Assembly (NCBI GenBank): GCA_015658495.1
Contig: DQOT01000148.1
Coordinates: 1-19,636 of the forward strand
Source of the DNA: Fidelibacterota bacterium
GTDB taxonomy: Bacteria; Fidelibacterota; Marinisomatia; Marinisomatales; UBA1611
Length of the DNA stretch: 19,636 nucleotides
Reading direction: 5' to 3'
Positions 7,668-14,748 of this stretch are shown here, in pieces. The notes under the pieces were generated by a model. It did not search any database, had not been told where the DNA came from, and was given only the letters and a program-made list of their open reading frames with translations. A program made the position numbers and the translations under genes. The stretch's first letter is position 1. Each line of letters opens with the position of its first letter.

Positions 7668-7687
7668 AATGTGAAACTTGTCACATT
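7668..7687. promoter_or_regulatory. CRP/FNR-type site 1, perfect palindrome
   Basis: AATGTGA-N6-TCACATT is a perfect 7+7 palindrome around AACTTG and matches the E. coli CRP consensus core exactly, including flanking AA/TT. Its centre (7677.5) lies about 61 bases upstream of the start point predicted from the promoter at 7702-7733, the spacing of a class I CRP-activated promoter. A match this complete is very unlikely by chance in a 219-base spacer. The regulator is not encoded in this window. Confidence 0.7.
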
Positions 7688-7701
7688 TTATTATTTAAAA
7701 C

Positions 7702-7733
7702 TTGACCGTAAAAATCTCAAAAATGTATATTTG
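7702..7733 (+). promoter_or_regulatory. Promoter for the metallophosphoesterase gene
   Basis: TTGACC (7702-7707) and TATATT (7726-7731) are separated by 18 bases, a near-consensus sigma-70 layout. The same -10 region reads TATATTTG (7726-7733), matching the Bacteroidetes -7 element TAnnTTTG. The predicted start point (about 7736-7740) is at or just before the ATG at 7740, so the message would be leaderless or nearly so. Confidence 0.6.
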
Positions 7734-7739
7734 GCAACC

Positions 7740-8516
7740 ATGGTATCAAGAACCTTTGCCATCATCACCGATATCCACTCCAATTTGGCATCACTGACTC
7801 ATGCCATCTCACTCATTGAGAAAAGAGAGGGGATCGATCAGATCATCTGTCTGGGAGACTGTTTTGCCCTGGGTCCGGAACCAGAAGAAACGCTAAAGAT
7901 GCTCAAATCCATTCCGGATTGCATTTTTATCCGAGGGAACCATGATCGATATTTGGTGGAAAAACTCTGGGAAGACGAATTGCCATCCCTGGAAGGTATG
8001 GACCCTTACGATCCCATTTGTCAAGCCATTGTCCAGAATGAAAAATGGACCGCTGATGTGCTGGGAGAAGATGGAGTTGAATTTGTCAATGCCATGAAGA
8101 TTGCCCATCGGGAGATTGTTGGAACAACCCTTATCGAGTTCACCCACGCATGGTACAAACGGGACGATGAACCGCCTTCTATAACGGAAGCTATCAACTG
8201 GCGTAACCATGTGATCGAAGCCAACCCGGAGATAAAAAAAGTTGTTTTTATTCATGGCCATGTTCATGTTCCCAGACACCAGATCATAGAAAACCTGACC
8301 ATCCTTTGCCAAGGCGCCACGGGCATGCCATTCGATCGGGATCAGCGTGGATCTGTGGCTTTTCTCACCGTGAATGATACCGACATCATCTGGGACGTGG
8401 TTCGGTATGATTACGACCGCCAATCGACCCTAAACCGGTTGGCCGATCGTAAACCACCCTTCTTTACTAATTTGCAGAATACGATCAAATTCGCATCCGT
8501 CCGAAACGACCTTTAA
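7740..8516 (+). CDS. Calcineurin-like metallophosphoesterase (YfcE/MJ0936-type)
   Basis: 258 residues from the ATG at 7740. All five metallophosphatase motifs are visible: DIHSN (Asp11, His13), LGDCFALGP (Asp40), RGNHD (Asn67-His68), FTHAW (His136), and HGHVHVP (His174, His176). They build a two-metal phosphodiesterase or phosphatase site in a compact cytosolic Metallophos_2 protein. An in-frame GTG at 7671 would add 23 residues, but it lies inside the CRP-like palindrome and upstream of the predicted transcription start, and the family normally begins with a strand a few residues before D-x-H, so 7740 is preferred. It is divergent from the PfkB kinase and 54 bases ahead of the desulfurase gene. 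Substrate unknown; family members act on cyclic nucleotides, bis-nucleotides, phosphoproteins or simple phosphodiesters. Confidence 0.9.
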   Translation: MVSRTFAIITDIHSNLASLTHAISLIEKREGIDQIICLGDCFALGPEPEETLKMLKSIPDCIFIRGNHDRYLVEKLWEDELPSLEGMDPYDPICQAIVQNEKWTADVLGEDGVEFVNAMKIAHREIVGTTLIEFTHAWYKRDDEPPSITEAINWRNHVIEANPEIKKVVFIHGHVHVPRHQIIENLTILCQGATGMPFDRDQRGSVAFLTVNDTDIIWDVVRYDYDRQSTLNRLADRKPPFFTNLQNTIKFASVRNDL

Positions 8517-8570
8517 GTCAAATTTCACCCGCATCCGGTCGTAATTTTCTCGACTGAATTTTCAACTAAA

Positions 8571-9686
8571 ATGATTTATTTCGACCACAGCGCAACCACA
8601 CCCGTACATCCTGATGTTTTGGATCTTATGAATTCAATCCAAAAAGGTGTGTATGGGAATCCATCCAGTATTCATAAACTGGGACGAAAAGCAAAATCTG
8701 TGGTAGAAAATGCCCGAAAACAGGTGGCAAAATCTATTGGAGCCGCACCCAATCAAATCATCTTTACCAGCGGCGGCACCGAAGCAAACAACCAGGTTTT
8801 TTGGTCACGGATAAATCAGGATAAGAAACATGTGATCTCCGACACCATCGAGCATCCCGCAGTTCTAAATGCATTATCTCAAATCGCAATATTTGGGATT
8901 GACCACGATCTTGTGACCGTGAATGAAAAAGGCTGTGTATCCATCACGGATCTTGAATCTGCCATCACTGAAAATACTGGACTCATTTCTATTATGCTGG
9001 CCAACAATGAAGTTGGAACCATGCAACCATTGAAAGAGATAACTGAATTAGCGCATGAAAAAAATATCCTTGTTCATACCGATGCGGTCCAGTGTCTGGG
9101 GAAAATGCCCATTGATGTGAATAATCTCGGAGTGGATTTCTTGAGCCTCTCTGCCCACAAATTTTACGGACCGAAAGGAATCGGTATTCTTTATTTCAAA
9201 AATAAGGAATCCCTTTCAGCACTCATGATCGGAGGCGGACAGGAAAGCGGACTCCGTGCCGGAACCGAAAATATTGGATCCATTGCCGGCATGGGATTGG
9301 CCGCTGAACTCGCAACAGACGAATTGGGAAATCACATAACAGAATTAAAATCATTCGAATCCAGTTTTAAATCCGAACTACTCTCCTTTTCCCCCAATGC
9401 TATTTTTAATGGCGATCCAGAAAACAAACTTCCCGGATTGGTAAGTGTTTCATTCCCCGGATATCGGTCGGATATTCTTCTCGCTAAATTGGATCGTGTA
9501 GGAATGGCAGTATCCAGCGGCTCGGCTTGTGGAGCCGGAGAGGTGAAACCATCCGGTGTTCTTTCCGCCATGGGTGTGGACGATAAAACCAATATTTCCA
9601 CCCTTCGTTTCAGCTTTGGAGCCTCCAATACATCCGAGCAGGTGGACCTGCTTCTTTCAGAACTCAAAACCATTCTCACAGACTGA
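8571..9686 (+). CDS. Cysteine desulfurase (NifS/IscS/YrvO family)
   Basis: 371 residues, PLP-dependent enzyme of aminotransferase class V that removes sulfur from cysteine as an enzyme persulfide. Signatures: [12 protein letters not shown] at the N-terminus, TSGGTEANN (66-74) for PLP phosphate contacts, EHPAV with His95, HTDAVQ (169-174) with the PLP Asp171, [10 protein letters not shown] with the Schiff-base Lys197, RAGTEN (229-234), and [10 protein letters not shown] with the persulfide-forming Cys320. Length and loop place it in group I-like NifS/IscS, without a SufS-style C-terminal region. It overlaps mnmA by a single base (TGATG), which implies coupled translation and dedicated sulfur supply to tRNA thiolation, as with B. 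subtilis YrvO-MnmA. It is not next to iscU/iscR, so a general iron-sulfur role is less supported. No Shine-Dalgarno sequence is visible. Confidence 0.95.
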   Translation: MIYFDHSATTPVHPDVLDLMNSIQKGVYGNPSSIHKLGRKAKSVVENARKQVAKSIGAAPNQIIFTSGGTEANNQVFWSRINQDKKHVISDTIEHPAVLNALSQIAIFGIDHDLVTVNEKGCVSITDLESAITENTGLISIMLANNEVGTMQPLKEITELAHEKNILVHTDAVQCLGKMPIDVNNLGVDFLSLSAHKFYGPKGIGILYFKNKESLSALMIGGGQESGLRAGTENIGSIAGMGLAAELATDELGNHITELKSFESSFKSELLSFSPNAIFNGDPENKLPGLVSVSFPGYRSDILLAKLDRVGMAVSSGSACGAGEVKPSGVLSAMGVDDKTNISTLRFSFGASNTSEQVDLLLSELKTILTD

Positions 9687-10759
9687 TGGGACACCTTGCA
9701 GTGGGCATGAGCGGTGGCGTGGATAGTGCAGTAGCCGCATCCATTCTCGTTGAACATGGCTACGATGTGGAAGGATTGTTCATGAAAAACTGGGAAGAAG
9801 ATTCCGAATACTGCAATGCTGAAGAAGATTATAAAGATGCACTCCAGGTTTGTGATACTCTGGGTATTCCACTTCGGTCGGTTAATTTCGCGAAAGAATA
9901 TTGGGATCGAGTTTTTCAGCATTTTTTGGAAGAATACAAAGCAGGGCGGACACCCAATCCGGATATTCTTTGTAACACGGAAATAAAATTCAAGGAATTC
10001 TTACATTACGCTCAAGATATGGGCGCAGAAAAAATTGCCACCGGGCATTATGTCCGCAATAAAGAAGTAGCTGGAAAAGTGCAACTCTTGAAAGGGCTCG
10101 ATCCAGGAAAAGACCAAAGCTACTTTTTATATGGATTGAACCAGGAACAGATCTCCAGCGCACTTTTCCCCATTGGTGACTTGAAAAAACCAAATGTACG
10201 TGAGAGTGCAAAAAAACTGGGATTTGACAATTTCGATAAAAAAGACAGTACGGGCATTTGCTTTATTGGAGAACGGGATTTTAAAGAATTTCTCCAGCAA
10301 TATATCCCGGCTCAACCGGGGATCATGGTCACATCTGACGGGAGAAAGGTGGGTGAACATGACGGACTCATGTATTATACTTTGGGTCAGCGGAAAGGAT
10401 TAGGGATTGGCGGTGGGCATAGCGAGAGCGAAGGCGCCTGGTATGTCTTGGACAAAGATCTTGAGAATAATGAATTGATCGTAGGACAAGGGCACGACCA
10501 TACCGGCCTTTATCAAAAATGCCTCACGGCGTCGGCTGTTCATTGGATCTTCGGCGAAGCACCGGAAAATGAAAACCTGAATGCAAAGATTCGCTACCGG
10601 GCGAAAGATGCGACCTGCCGAATTACCGATTTGAATGATGCCGAAATATCCGTTGAATTTGAAGAGCCACGATTTGCCATAGCACCGGGACAATCGGTGG
10701 TGTTTTATGAGAATGATGTTTGCCTGGGCGGGGCTGTGATTGATAAGGCATTTAATTAA
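9686..10759 (+). CDS. mnmA: tRNA-specific 2-thiouridylase MnmA
   Basis: 357 residues. It adenylates and then thiolates U34 of tRNAs for Lys, Glu and Gln to make 2-thiouridine. The PP-loop ATP site [11 protein letters not shown] is at 7-17. [12 protein letters not shown] (91-102) holds Cys96, and [12 protein letters not shown] (188-199) holds Cys192; these are the two catalytic cysteines (E. coli Cys102 and Cys199). TGHYVR (119-124) and [10 protein letters not shown] (142-151) are tRNA and active-site motifs. The C-terminal beta-barrel domains are complete. The TGATG junction with the desulfurase fixes the start. Both sulfur-carrying Cys are intact, so the gene looks active. The next gene is 65 bases downstream, after an A/T-rich spacer with no convincing terminator. 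Confidence 0.97.
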   Translation: MGHLAVGMSGGVDSAVAASILVEHGYDVEGLFMKNWEEDSEYCNAEEDYKDALQVCDTLGIPLRSVNFAKEYWDRVFQHFLEEYKAGRTPNPDILCNTEIKFKEFLHYAQDMGAEKIATGHYVRNKEVAGKVQLLKGLDPGKDQSYFLYGLNQEQISSALFPIGDLKKPNVRESAKKLGFDNFDKKDSTGICFIGERDFKEFLQQYIPAQPGIMVTSDGRKVGEHDGLMYYTLGQRKGLGIGGGHSESEGAWYVLDKDLENNELIVGQGHDHTGLYQKCLTASAVHWIFGEAPENENLNAKIRYRAKDATCRITDLNDAEISVEFEEPRFAIAPGQSVVFYENDVCLGGAVIDKAFN

Positions 10760-10824
10760 TTATTTTAATAATCTTCTTCTCTTCTATTTTGGAACAAATA
10801 TATCTGTATTAAATTCTTTATTCC

Positions 10825-11295
10825 ATGAAACGAATTTTAATACCATTTATCACTACAATTTTTCTGTCTGGGATCATCCTGGCCCAATTCCGCATTGATG
10901 TGCCGACCCAGACATTACCCACCAATCTGAATGGCGAATTGGATGCACAACCATCCCTTTCCCTTTTTGATCCTGCCCGATTTGACATGAGCTACGGCTT
11001 TAGTATGTCCATGATGTCCATGGGCGGACAATCCGTTTCTATGGCAGGGTTCACCAACCGTATCACCTATATGGCCATGAACAATTTGAGATTAGATGCA
11101 AACGTGACGCTTTACAAAACACAATTGCCCTTCCAACAGCAAGGTGCGCTCATGAATCAACTGGATGTGGCTTATGATGCGGGCATTACATACCAACCCA
11201 CAAAAAATTCATTTCTGCAACTTCGGTTTCAGAGATATCCACACATACAAAGATACCAAACCCTTTCACCCTTCAACCCGAGGTTCATTAAATAA
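10825..11295 (+). CDS. Small exported, Met-rich beta-strand protein of unknown function
   Basis: 156 residues, not recognised as a named family. The N-terminus is a classical signal peptide: MKR, hydrophobic core to residue 18, then probable cleavage at ILA-QF (after Ala20). The mature chain has stretches of alternating residues typical of outer-membrane beta-strands: FDMSYGFSMSMMSM (53-66), QSVSMAGFTNRITYMAM (69-85), LRLDANVTLYK (88-98), and LDVAYDAGITY ... FLQLRFQRY (113-138). They are linked by short turns. Methionine is unusually common: eight between residues 55 and 85. It could be a very small barrel, part of an outer-membrane assembly, or a periplasmic protein. The stop codon abuts the GTG of the LytR_C gene (TAA then GTG at 11296), so the two are probably translated together. 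No Shine-Dalgarno sequence is seen. Confidence 0.75.
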   Translation: MKRILIPFITTIFLSGIILAQFRIDVPTQTLPTNLNGELDAQPSLSLFDPARFDMSYGFSMSMMSMGGQSVSMAGFTNRITYMAMNNLRLDANVTLYKTQLPFQQQGALMNQLDVAYDAGITYQPTKNSFLQLRFQRYPHIQRYQTLSPFNPRFIK

Positions 11296-11835
11296 GTGGC
11301 AAGACAAAAAGGCTCCCGTCACAAAAAGAAAACCCAATCCCAAAGCATGACCCTGAACGCTGCCATCGGCATCGTAGGCGTTCTTCTCTTGGGATTTATT
11401 TATTCCTTCTCCCGTAATGTAACTCATAGCGGTGTTCCTATCGAAGTCACCTTTCCAAAGATTGAGGCTCAATCTCTTGCTGTAGAGGTTTACCAGGCAA
11501 ATCCCATTCAGAATATTAAAGTCGAAGTATTGAACGGATGCGGGATCAAGGGTATTGCTGCACGTACTGCAGATTTCCTACGGTCCCATCAGGTGGATGT
11601 GGTTCGCTCCGACAATGCAGACCGTTACGATTATCCGAATACAGTGATTATCAGTCGGAATGAAAATGTGGAAAGCCTGAAAGCCGTTTCAAGATCCTTT
11701 GGCATTGCCATGAATGATGAAACCCATATCCTGATCGTCCCTGATGAATCCATGGGCGTGGATGTGACAGTAATCCTGGGGAAGGATATTTACGATTTCC
11801 CTGAACTATCAAGCCTGATCCCAACCGACCCATAA
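11296..11835 (+). CDS. Membrane-anchored LytR C-terminal (LytR_C) domain protein
   Basis: 179 residues. A basic N-terminus (ARQKGSRHKKK) is followed by one transmembrane helix (about 20-38, ending GFIYSF), so the C-terminal part faces outside the cytoplasm. Residues 74-164 match the LytR_C domain: IKVEVLNGCGIKGIAARTAD, then a predicted strand with YDYPNTVII, then VDVTVILGKD. In Gram-positive bacteria LytR_C is usually attached to the LCP phosphotransferase domain. That catalytic part is missing here, so an accessory envelope role is more likely than transfer of wall polymers. The GTG start directly abuts the previous TAA. ATG at 11347 is an alternative, but would lose the basic stretch that orients the helix. 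It abuts rsfS (TAA at 11833-11835, ATG at 11836). Confidence 0.85.
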   Translation: MARQKGSRHKKKTQSQSMTLNAAIGIVGVLLLGFIYSFSRNVTHSGVPIEVTFPKIEAQSLAVEVYQANPIQNIKVEVLNGCGIKGIAARTADFLRSHQVDVVRSDNADRYDYPNTVIISRNENVESLKAVSRSFGIAMNDETHILIVPDESMGVDVTVILGKDIYDFPELSSLIPTDP

Positions 11836-12219
11836 ATGCCCGAACCCTCTCCGGATTTTGTCTCCGACCTCCCTCTTTTAAAACAGATCCTCGATCTTGC
11901 CTTTGAGAAAAAAGCGGTAGAATTGGTGGCCATGGATGTTCGGGGTCTTTCGTCGTTCACAGATTTTTTTATTATTTGTTCCGGTGATTCGGAGCCGCAG
12001 GTAAAAGCCATTACCGATAACATCAGGAGGGGCACGCCACAAAAACCTCACCATCTTGAAGGCTATGAAAATTTGAATTGGGTGCTTTTGGATTACTTCG
12101 ATATAGTAGTTCATGTATTCGGAAAAGACGAAAGAGATTATTATAATATTGAAAAATTGTGGGCTGATGCACCCATGACCGAATTCAGCCATGAAGCACC
12201 TGAAACAACAGATCACTGA
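11836..12219 (+). CDS. rsfS: Ribosomal silencing factor RsfS
   Basis: 127 residues. RsfS (formerly YbeB/DUF143/Iojap) binds ribosomal protein uL14 and blocks 30S-50S joining when nutrients run short. The fold is recognised by ILDLAFEKKAVELVAMDVRG (18-37), FTDFFIICSGDSEPQVKAI (41-59), EGYENLNWVLLDYFDIVVHVF (75-95) and RDYYNIEKLWADAP (100-113), all in canonical order and spacing. The start ATG immediately follows the stop of the LytR_C gene. The 3' end overlaps argS by 29 bases (12191-12219) in a different frame, so expression of the two is probably linked. The ten residues after WADAP are a non-conserved tail. Confidence 0.95.
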   Translation: MPEPSPDFVSDLPLLKQILDLAFEKKAVELVAMDVRGLSSFTDFFIICSGDSEPQVKAITDNIRRGTPQKPHHLEGYENLNWVLLDYFDIVVHVFGKDERDYYNIEKLWADAPMTEFSHEAPETTDH

Positions 12220-13825
12220 CTCAGTCTCTGCTGCACTTACTTCCCTTTCCTTTCCAGAAAAGGAATTCTCCCTGTCACCGCCAAAAAACCCGGAATTCGG
12301 GGATCTATCCACAAACATTTCTCTTTTACTCTCACGGGATCTCGAGAAGCCACCTTTAGAGATTGCCCAATCCATTGTCGATGAGTTGAAAAAAAACATT
12401 CCGGAATACGTTTCTGAGATTACGGTTACACCTCCGGGATTTATCAATTTTAAAGTACCAGAATCATTTTATCAATCGAAAGTGAATTCCATTTTGGATG
12501 CGGGGGATTCTTTTGGCAAAGGCGTCCATGGAACCGGAAAAACAGCCAATGTGGAATTCGTCAGTGCAAATCCAACCGGACCGCTCACCGTAGGTCATGG
12601 TCGAAATGCCGTTCTCGGAGATACGGTATCAAGCCTATTGGAATGGCAGGGATTTGAGGTGACACGGGAATATTATTTTAATGATGCCGGGCGACAAATG
12701 CGAATTCTCGGCCAATCGGTTGAAGCACGATATTTTGAGATTTTAGGTAAGGAATTTGAATTTCCTGACGAGGGGTATCAGGGCGGTTATATCAAGGATA
12801 TTGCCCAAGATATTCTCGATAACACAGGGAGCAATCTCCCCGCAGGTGATTCAAGTTTTAAAGAAAAAGCGGAAGAATCCATTTTTGAGGACATTAAAAA
12901 AAGTCTTCTTAATCTTGGGATCCATTTTGACCAGTTCACGAATGAAAAAACATTCTACGAAAATGGTGAGATTGACAAATTACTGGGCGAATTGCGGGAT
13001 AAGGATCTGATCTACGAAAAGGAGGGTGCCACATGGTTTAAAACAACCGCCCTTGACAAGGAGCAGGATCGTGTTTACATCAAAGGCACGGGCGAGCCCA
13101 CCTATCGCTTGCCGGACACGGCTTATCACCGTGACAAGATCAATCGTGGTTTTGATCTCATTATCGATATTTTTGGCGCGGATCATGCGGATACCTATCC
13201 AGATGTTATTTCGGCGTTGCAAGCGTTGGGATTAAAAACAGATCATATCAAAGTGCTACTTTATCAATTTGTAACTTTACTCCGAGGTGGCGAGAAAGTA
13301 AAAATGTCCACCCGGAAAGCCAATTTTGTCACCATGGATGAGTTGGTGGATGAAATGGGTGCCAATGTGGTTCGCTACTTTTTCATCATGCGCAGCATGA
13401 ATACTCATTTGGATTTTGATCTCGACCTTGCAGCAGATAAATCGGACAATAATACGGTCTTTTATCTTCAATATGCTCATGCGCGCATCTGTAATATTAT
13501 TAAACATGGGAAAGATTCCGGATTGGAATTAACGCCGGATTTCGATTCAACTCTTTTATCCCATCCCGATGAAATTAACCTGCTTCAGCACATGGCGCGA
13601 TTCCCGGAATTAATGGACTTTGCTTACGAAAGCCTGGAACCACAGATCCTGGCCAACTATCTCCAGGAACTGGCAACACGATTCCACAAATTTTATGGAC
13701 AATGTCATGTTATCACAGAGGATAGAACGCTTTCAAATGCCCGTTTAGCACTGGTTACATCTGTAAAAGTCATTATGGGTAATGGCCTAAAAATTCTCGG
13801 AATTACCGCACCTGAACGCATGTAA
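12191..13825 (+). CDS. argS: Arginyl-tRNA synthetase
   Basis: 544 residues, slightly short for bacterial ArgS but complete. It charges tRNA-Arg with arginine. The N-terminal additional domain (1-105) includes NPEFGDLSTNI, a tRNA D-loop contact region. The class I signature is at VEFVSANPTGPLTVGHGRNAV, with the HIGH-equivalent HGRN at 136-139. The KMSKS-equivalent is KMSTR (371-375), followed by KANFVTMDELVDE. The C-terminal anticodon-binding domain begins near YLQYAHARI (426-434). The start is ATG at 12191, within the end of rsfS (29-base overlap). The N-terminal alignment (MKHLKQQITDSVSAAL) is typical for the family and no better start follows. Its TAA overlaps the marC ATG by one base (TAATG). 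Confidence 0.96.
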   Translation: MKHLKQQITDSVSAALTSLSFPEKEFSLSPPKNPEFGDLSTNISLLLSRDLEKPPLEIAQSIVDELKKNIPEYVSEITVTPPGFINFKVPESFYQSKVNSILDAGDSFGKGVHGTGKTANVEFVSANPTGPLTVGHGRNAVLGDTVSSLLEWQGFEVTREYYFNDAGRQMRILGQSVEARYFEILGKEFEFPDEGYQGGYIKDIAQDILDNTGSNLPAGDSSFKEKAEESIFEDIKKSLLNLGIHFDQFTNEKTFYENGEIDKLLGELRDKDLIYEKEGATWFKTTALDKEQDRVYIKGTGEPTYRLPDTAYHRDKINRGFDLIIDIFGADHADTYPDVISALQALGLKTDHIKVLLYQFVTLLRGGEKVKMSTRKANFVTMDELVDEMGANVVRYFFIMRSMNTHLDFDLDLAADKSDNNTVFYLQYAHARICNIIKHGKDSGLELTPDFDSTLLSHPDEINLLQHMARFPELMDFAYESLEPQILANYLQELATRFHKFYGQCHVITEDRTLSNARLALVTSVKVIMGNGLKILGITAPERM

Positions 13826-14484
13826 TGACCGATTTCATCCATTCCGAATTCCAATTTTTCTTTCTTTGTCTGACAACATTTTTCACCTTGATTAACCCCA
13901 TCGGAATTGCACCGCTTTTGTTGGTGATGCCAGAGCGATTCTCAAAGGAAGAAAGGATAAACATTGCAGGAAAAGGTTCCCTGACTGCTTTATTAACCTT
14001 GATTATTTTTTCGATTTTGGGCTCCGTTATTTTCAACTTTTTCAGAATCACAATCGAAGCATTTCAGATTATGGGTGGTATTTTGTTTTTCAGAAGTGGG
14101 CTTCGAATGCTGGAAGCAAAAATTGGGCGCTCTCGAACTACACCTAAAGAACTGGAAGAATCCCAGGAAAGCGATGATATTGCAATCAGTCCTATTGGAA
14201 TCCCATTGATTGCAGGACCGGGCGCCATAACAGCTTCTATGCTGCTGTCCAGCCAAACACCACAACTTTATAGTTATGCCACTTTGGGATTATCTATTTT
14301 TCTTGTCCTGTCTGTGGTTTATTTGATCTTAAGAAATGGCGATCTTCTGATGAATGCCTTGGGGCAAACCGGTATGAGGGTTATTCAAAGATTGATGGGA
14401 TTGGTTTTGATGGTTATCGCGGTTCAATTCGTGATTAATGGTTCCGTTTCTGTTGTGACTCCCTTGATTTCCCCATTACTTTAA
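13825..14484 (+). CDS. MarC/UPF0056-family integral membrane protein
   Basis: 219 residues with six predicted transmembrane helices, roughly 8-28, 52-72, 76-96, 121-141, 148-169 and 186-212. The internal duplication typical of MarC is visible as the two matching motifs NPIGIAPLLL (24-33) and PIGIPLIAGPGAITASML (123-140), each with a helix-breaking Pro-Gly region in the membrane. A charged cytoplasmic or periplasmic loop (RSRTTPKELEESQESDD, 102-118) links the halves. The family is widespread and its function is unsettled; the old link to multiple antibiotic resistance was withdrawn. The start is set by the TAATG overlap with argS. Its stop (14482-14484) lies inside the end of the convergent giant gene, giving a 9-base tail-to-tail overlap. 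Confidence 0.92.
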   Translation: MTDFIHSEFQFFFLCLTTFFTLINPIGIAPLLLVMPERFSKEERINIAGKGSLTALLTLIIFSILGSVIFNFFRITIEAFQIMGGILFFRSGLRMLEAKIGRSRTTPKELEESQESDDIAISPIGIPLIAGPGAITASMLLSSQTPQLYSYATLGLSIFLVLSVVYLILRNGDLLMNALGQTGMRVIQRLMGLVLMVIAVQFVINGSVSVVTPLISPLL

Positions 14485-14748
14485 AAGCAGCATTTTCTGG
14501 ATTTGGGTTTCTTGCCCGGCCCTTAATTGTAAAAAATAAATCCCCGTACTGACCCGATTTCCAACATCATTGGTTCCCTGCCATGTGAATTTGTGCCGGC
14601 CAGCTTGAACCTTATTTAAATCCAAATGACGAACGGTTCTCCCAAGAAGGTCATAAATAATAATATCCACATTACTAATCTCAGGCAAATCATAACGTAT
14701 GGTTGTTACGGGATTAAACGGATTCGGATAATTATTATAAACCATGAA
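14476..14748 (-). other. T9SS type A (Por) C-terminal sorting domain
   Basis: The last 90 residues contain NNYPNPFNPVTTIRYDLP, VDIIIYDLLGRTVRHL, AGRHKFTWQGTNDVGNRVSTGIYFLQLRAG and a final KMLLLK. This is the standard FCB sorting-domain pattern (NYPNPFNP, YDLLGR, GxYF, K-L-L-x-K) that directs outer-membrane translocation by the Por/type IX apparatus, after which it is normally cleaved. Confidence 0.93.

Noticed and set aside
7671..7739. Longer N-terminus of the metallophosphoesterase starting at GTG 7671
   Set aside because: The GTG lies inside the CRP-like palindrome and upstream of the predicted transcription start; the added 23 residues do not resemble the family.
7893..8423. Minus-strand ORF of 176 aa opposite the metallophosphoesterase
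   Set aside because: Antisense shadow; all five phosphoesterase motifs are on the plus strand.
9332..9922. Minus-strand ORF of 196 aa opposite the desulfurase/mnmA junction
   Set aside because: Antisense to two conserved enzymes with intact catalytic motifs; its protein shows no recognisable domain or start signal.
10759..10772. ATTATT/AATAAT foldback after mnmA as a terminator
   Set aside because: Six A/T pairs with a two-base loop is too weak and expected by chance in an A/T-rich spacer.
11878..12447. Minus-strand ORF of 189 aa opposite rsfS/argS
   Set aside because: Antisense to conserved coding sequence; composition is that of a frame shadow.
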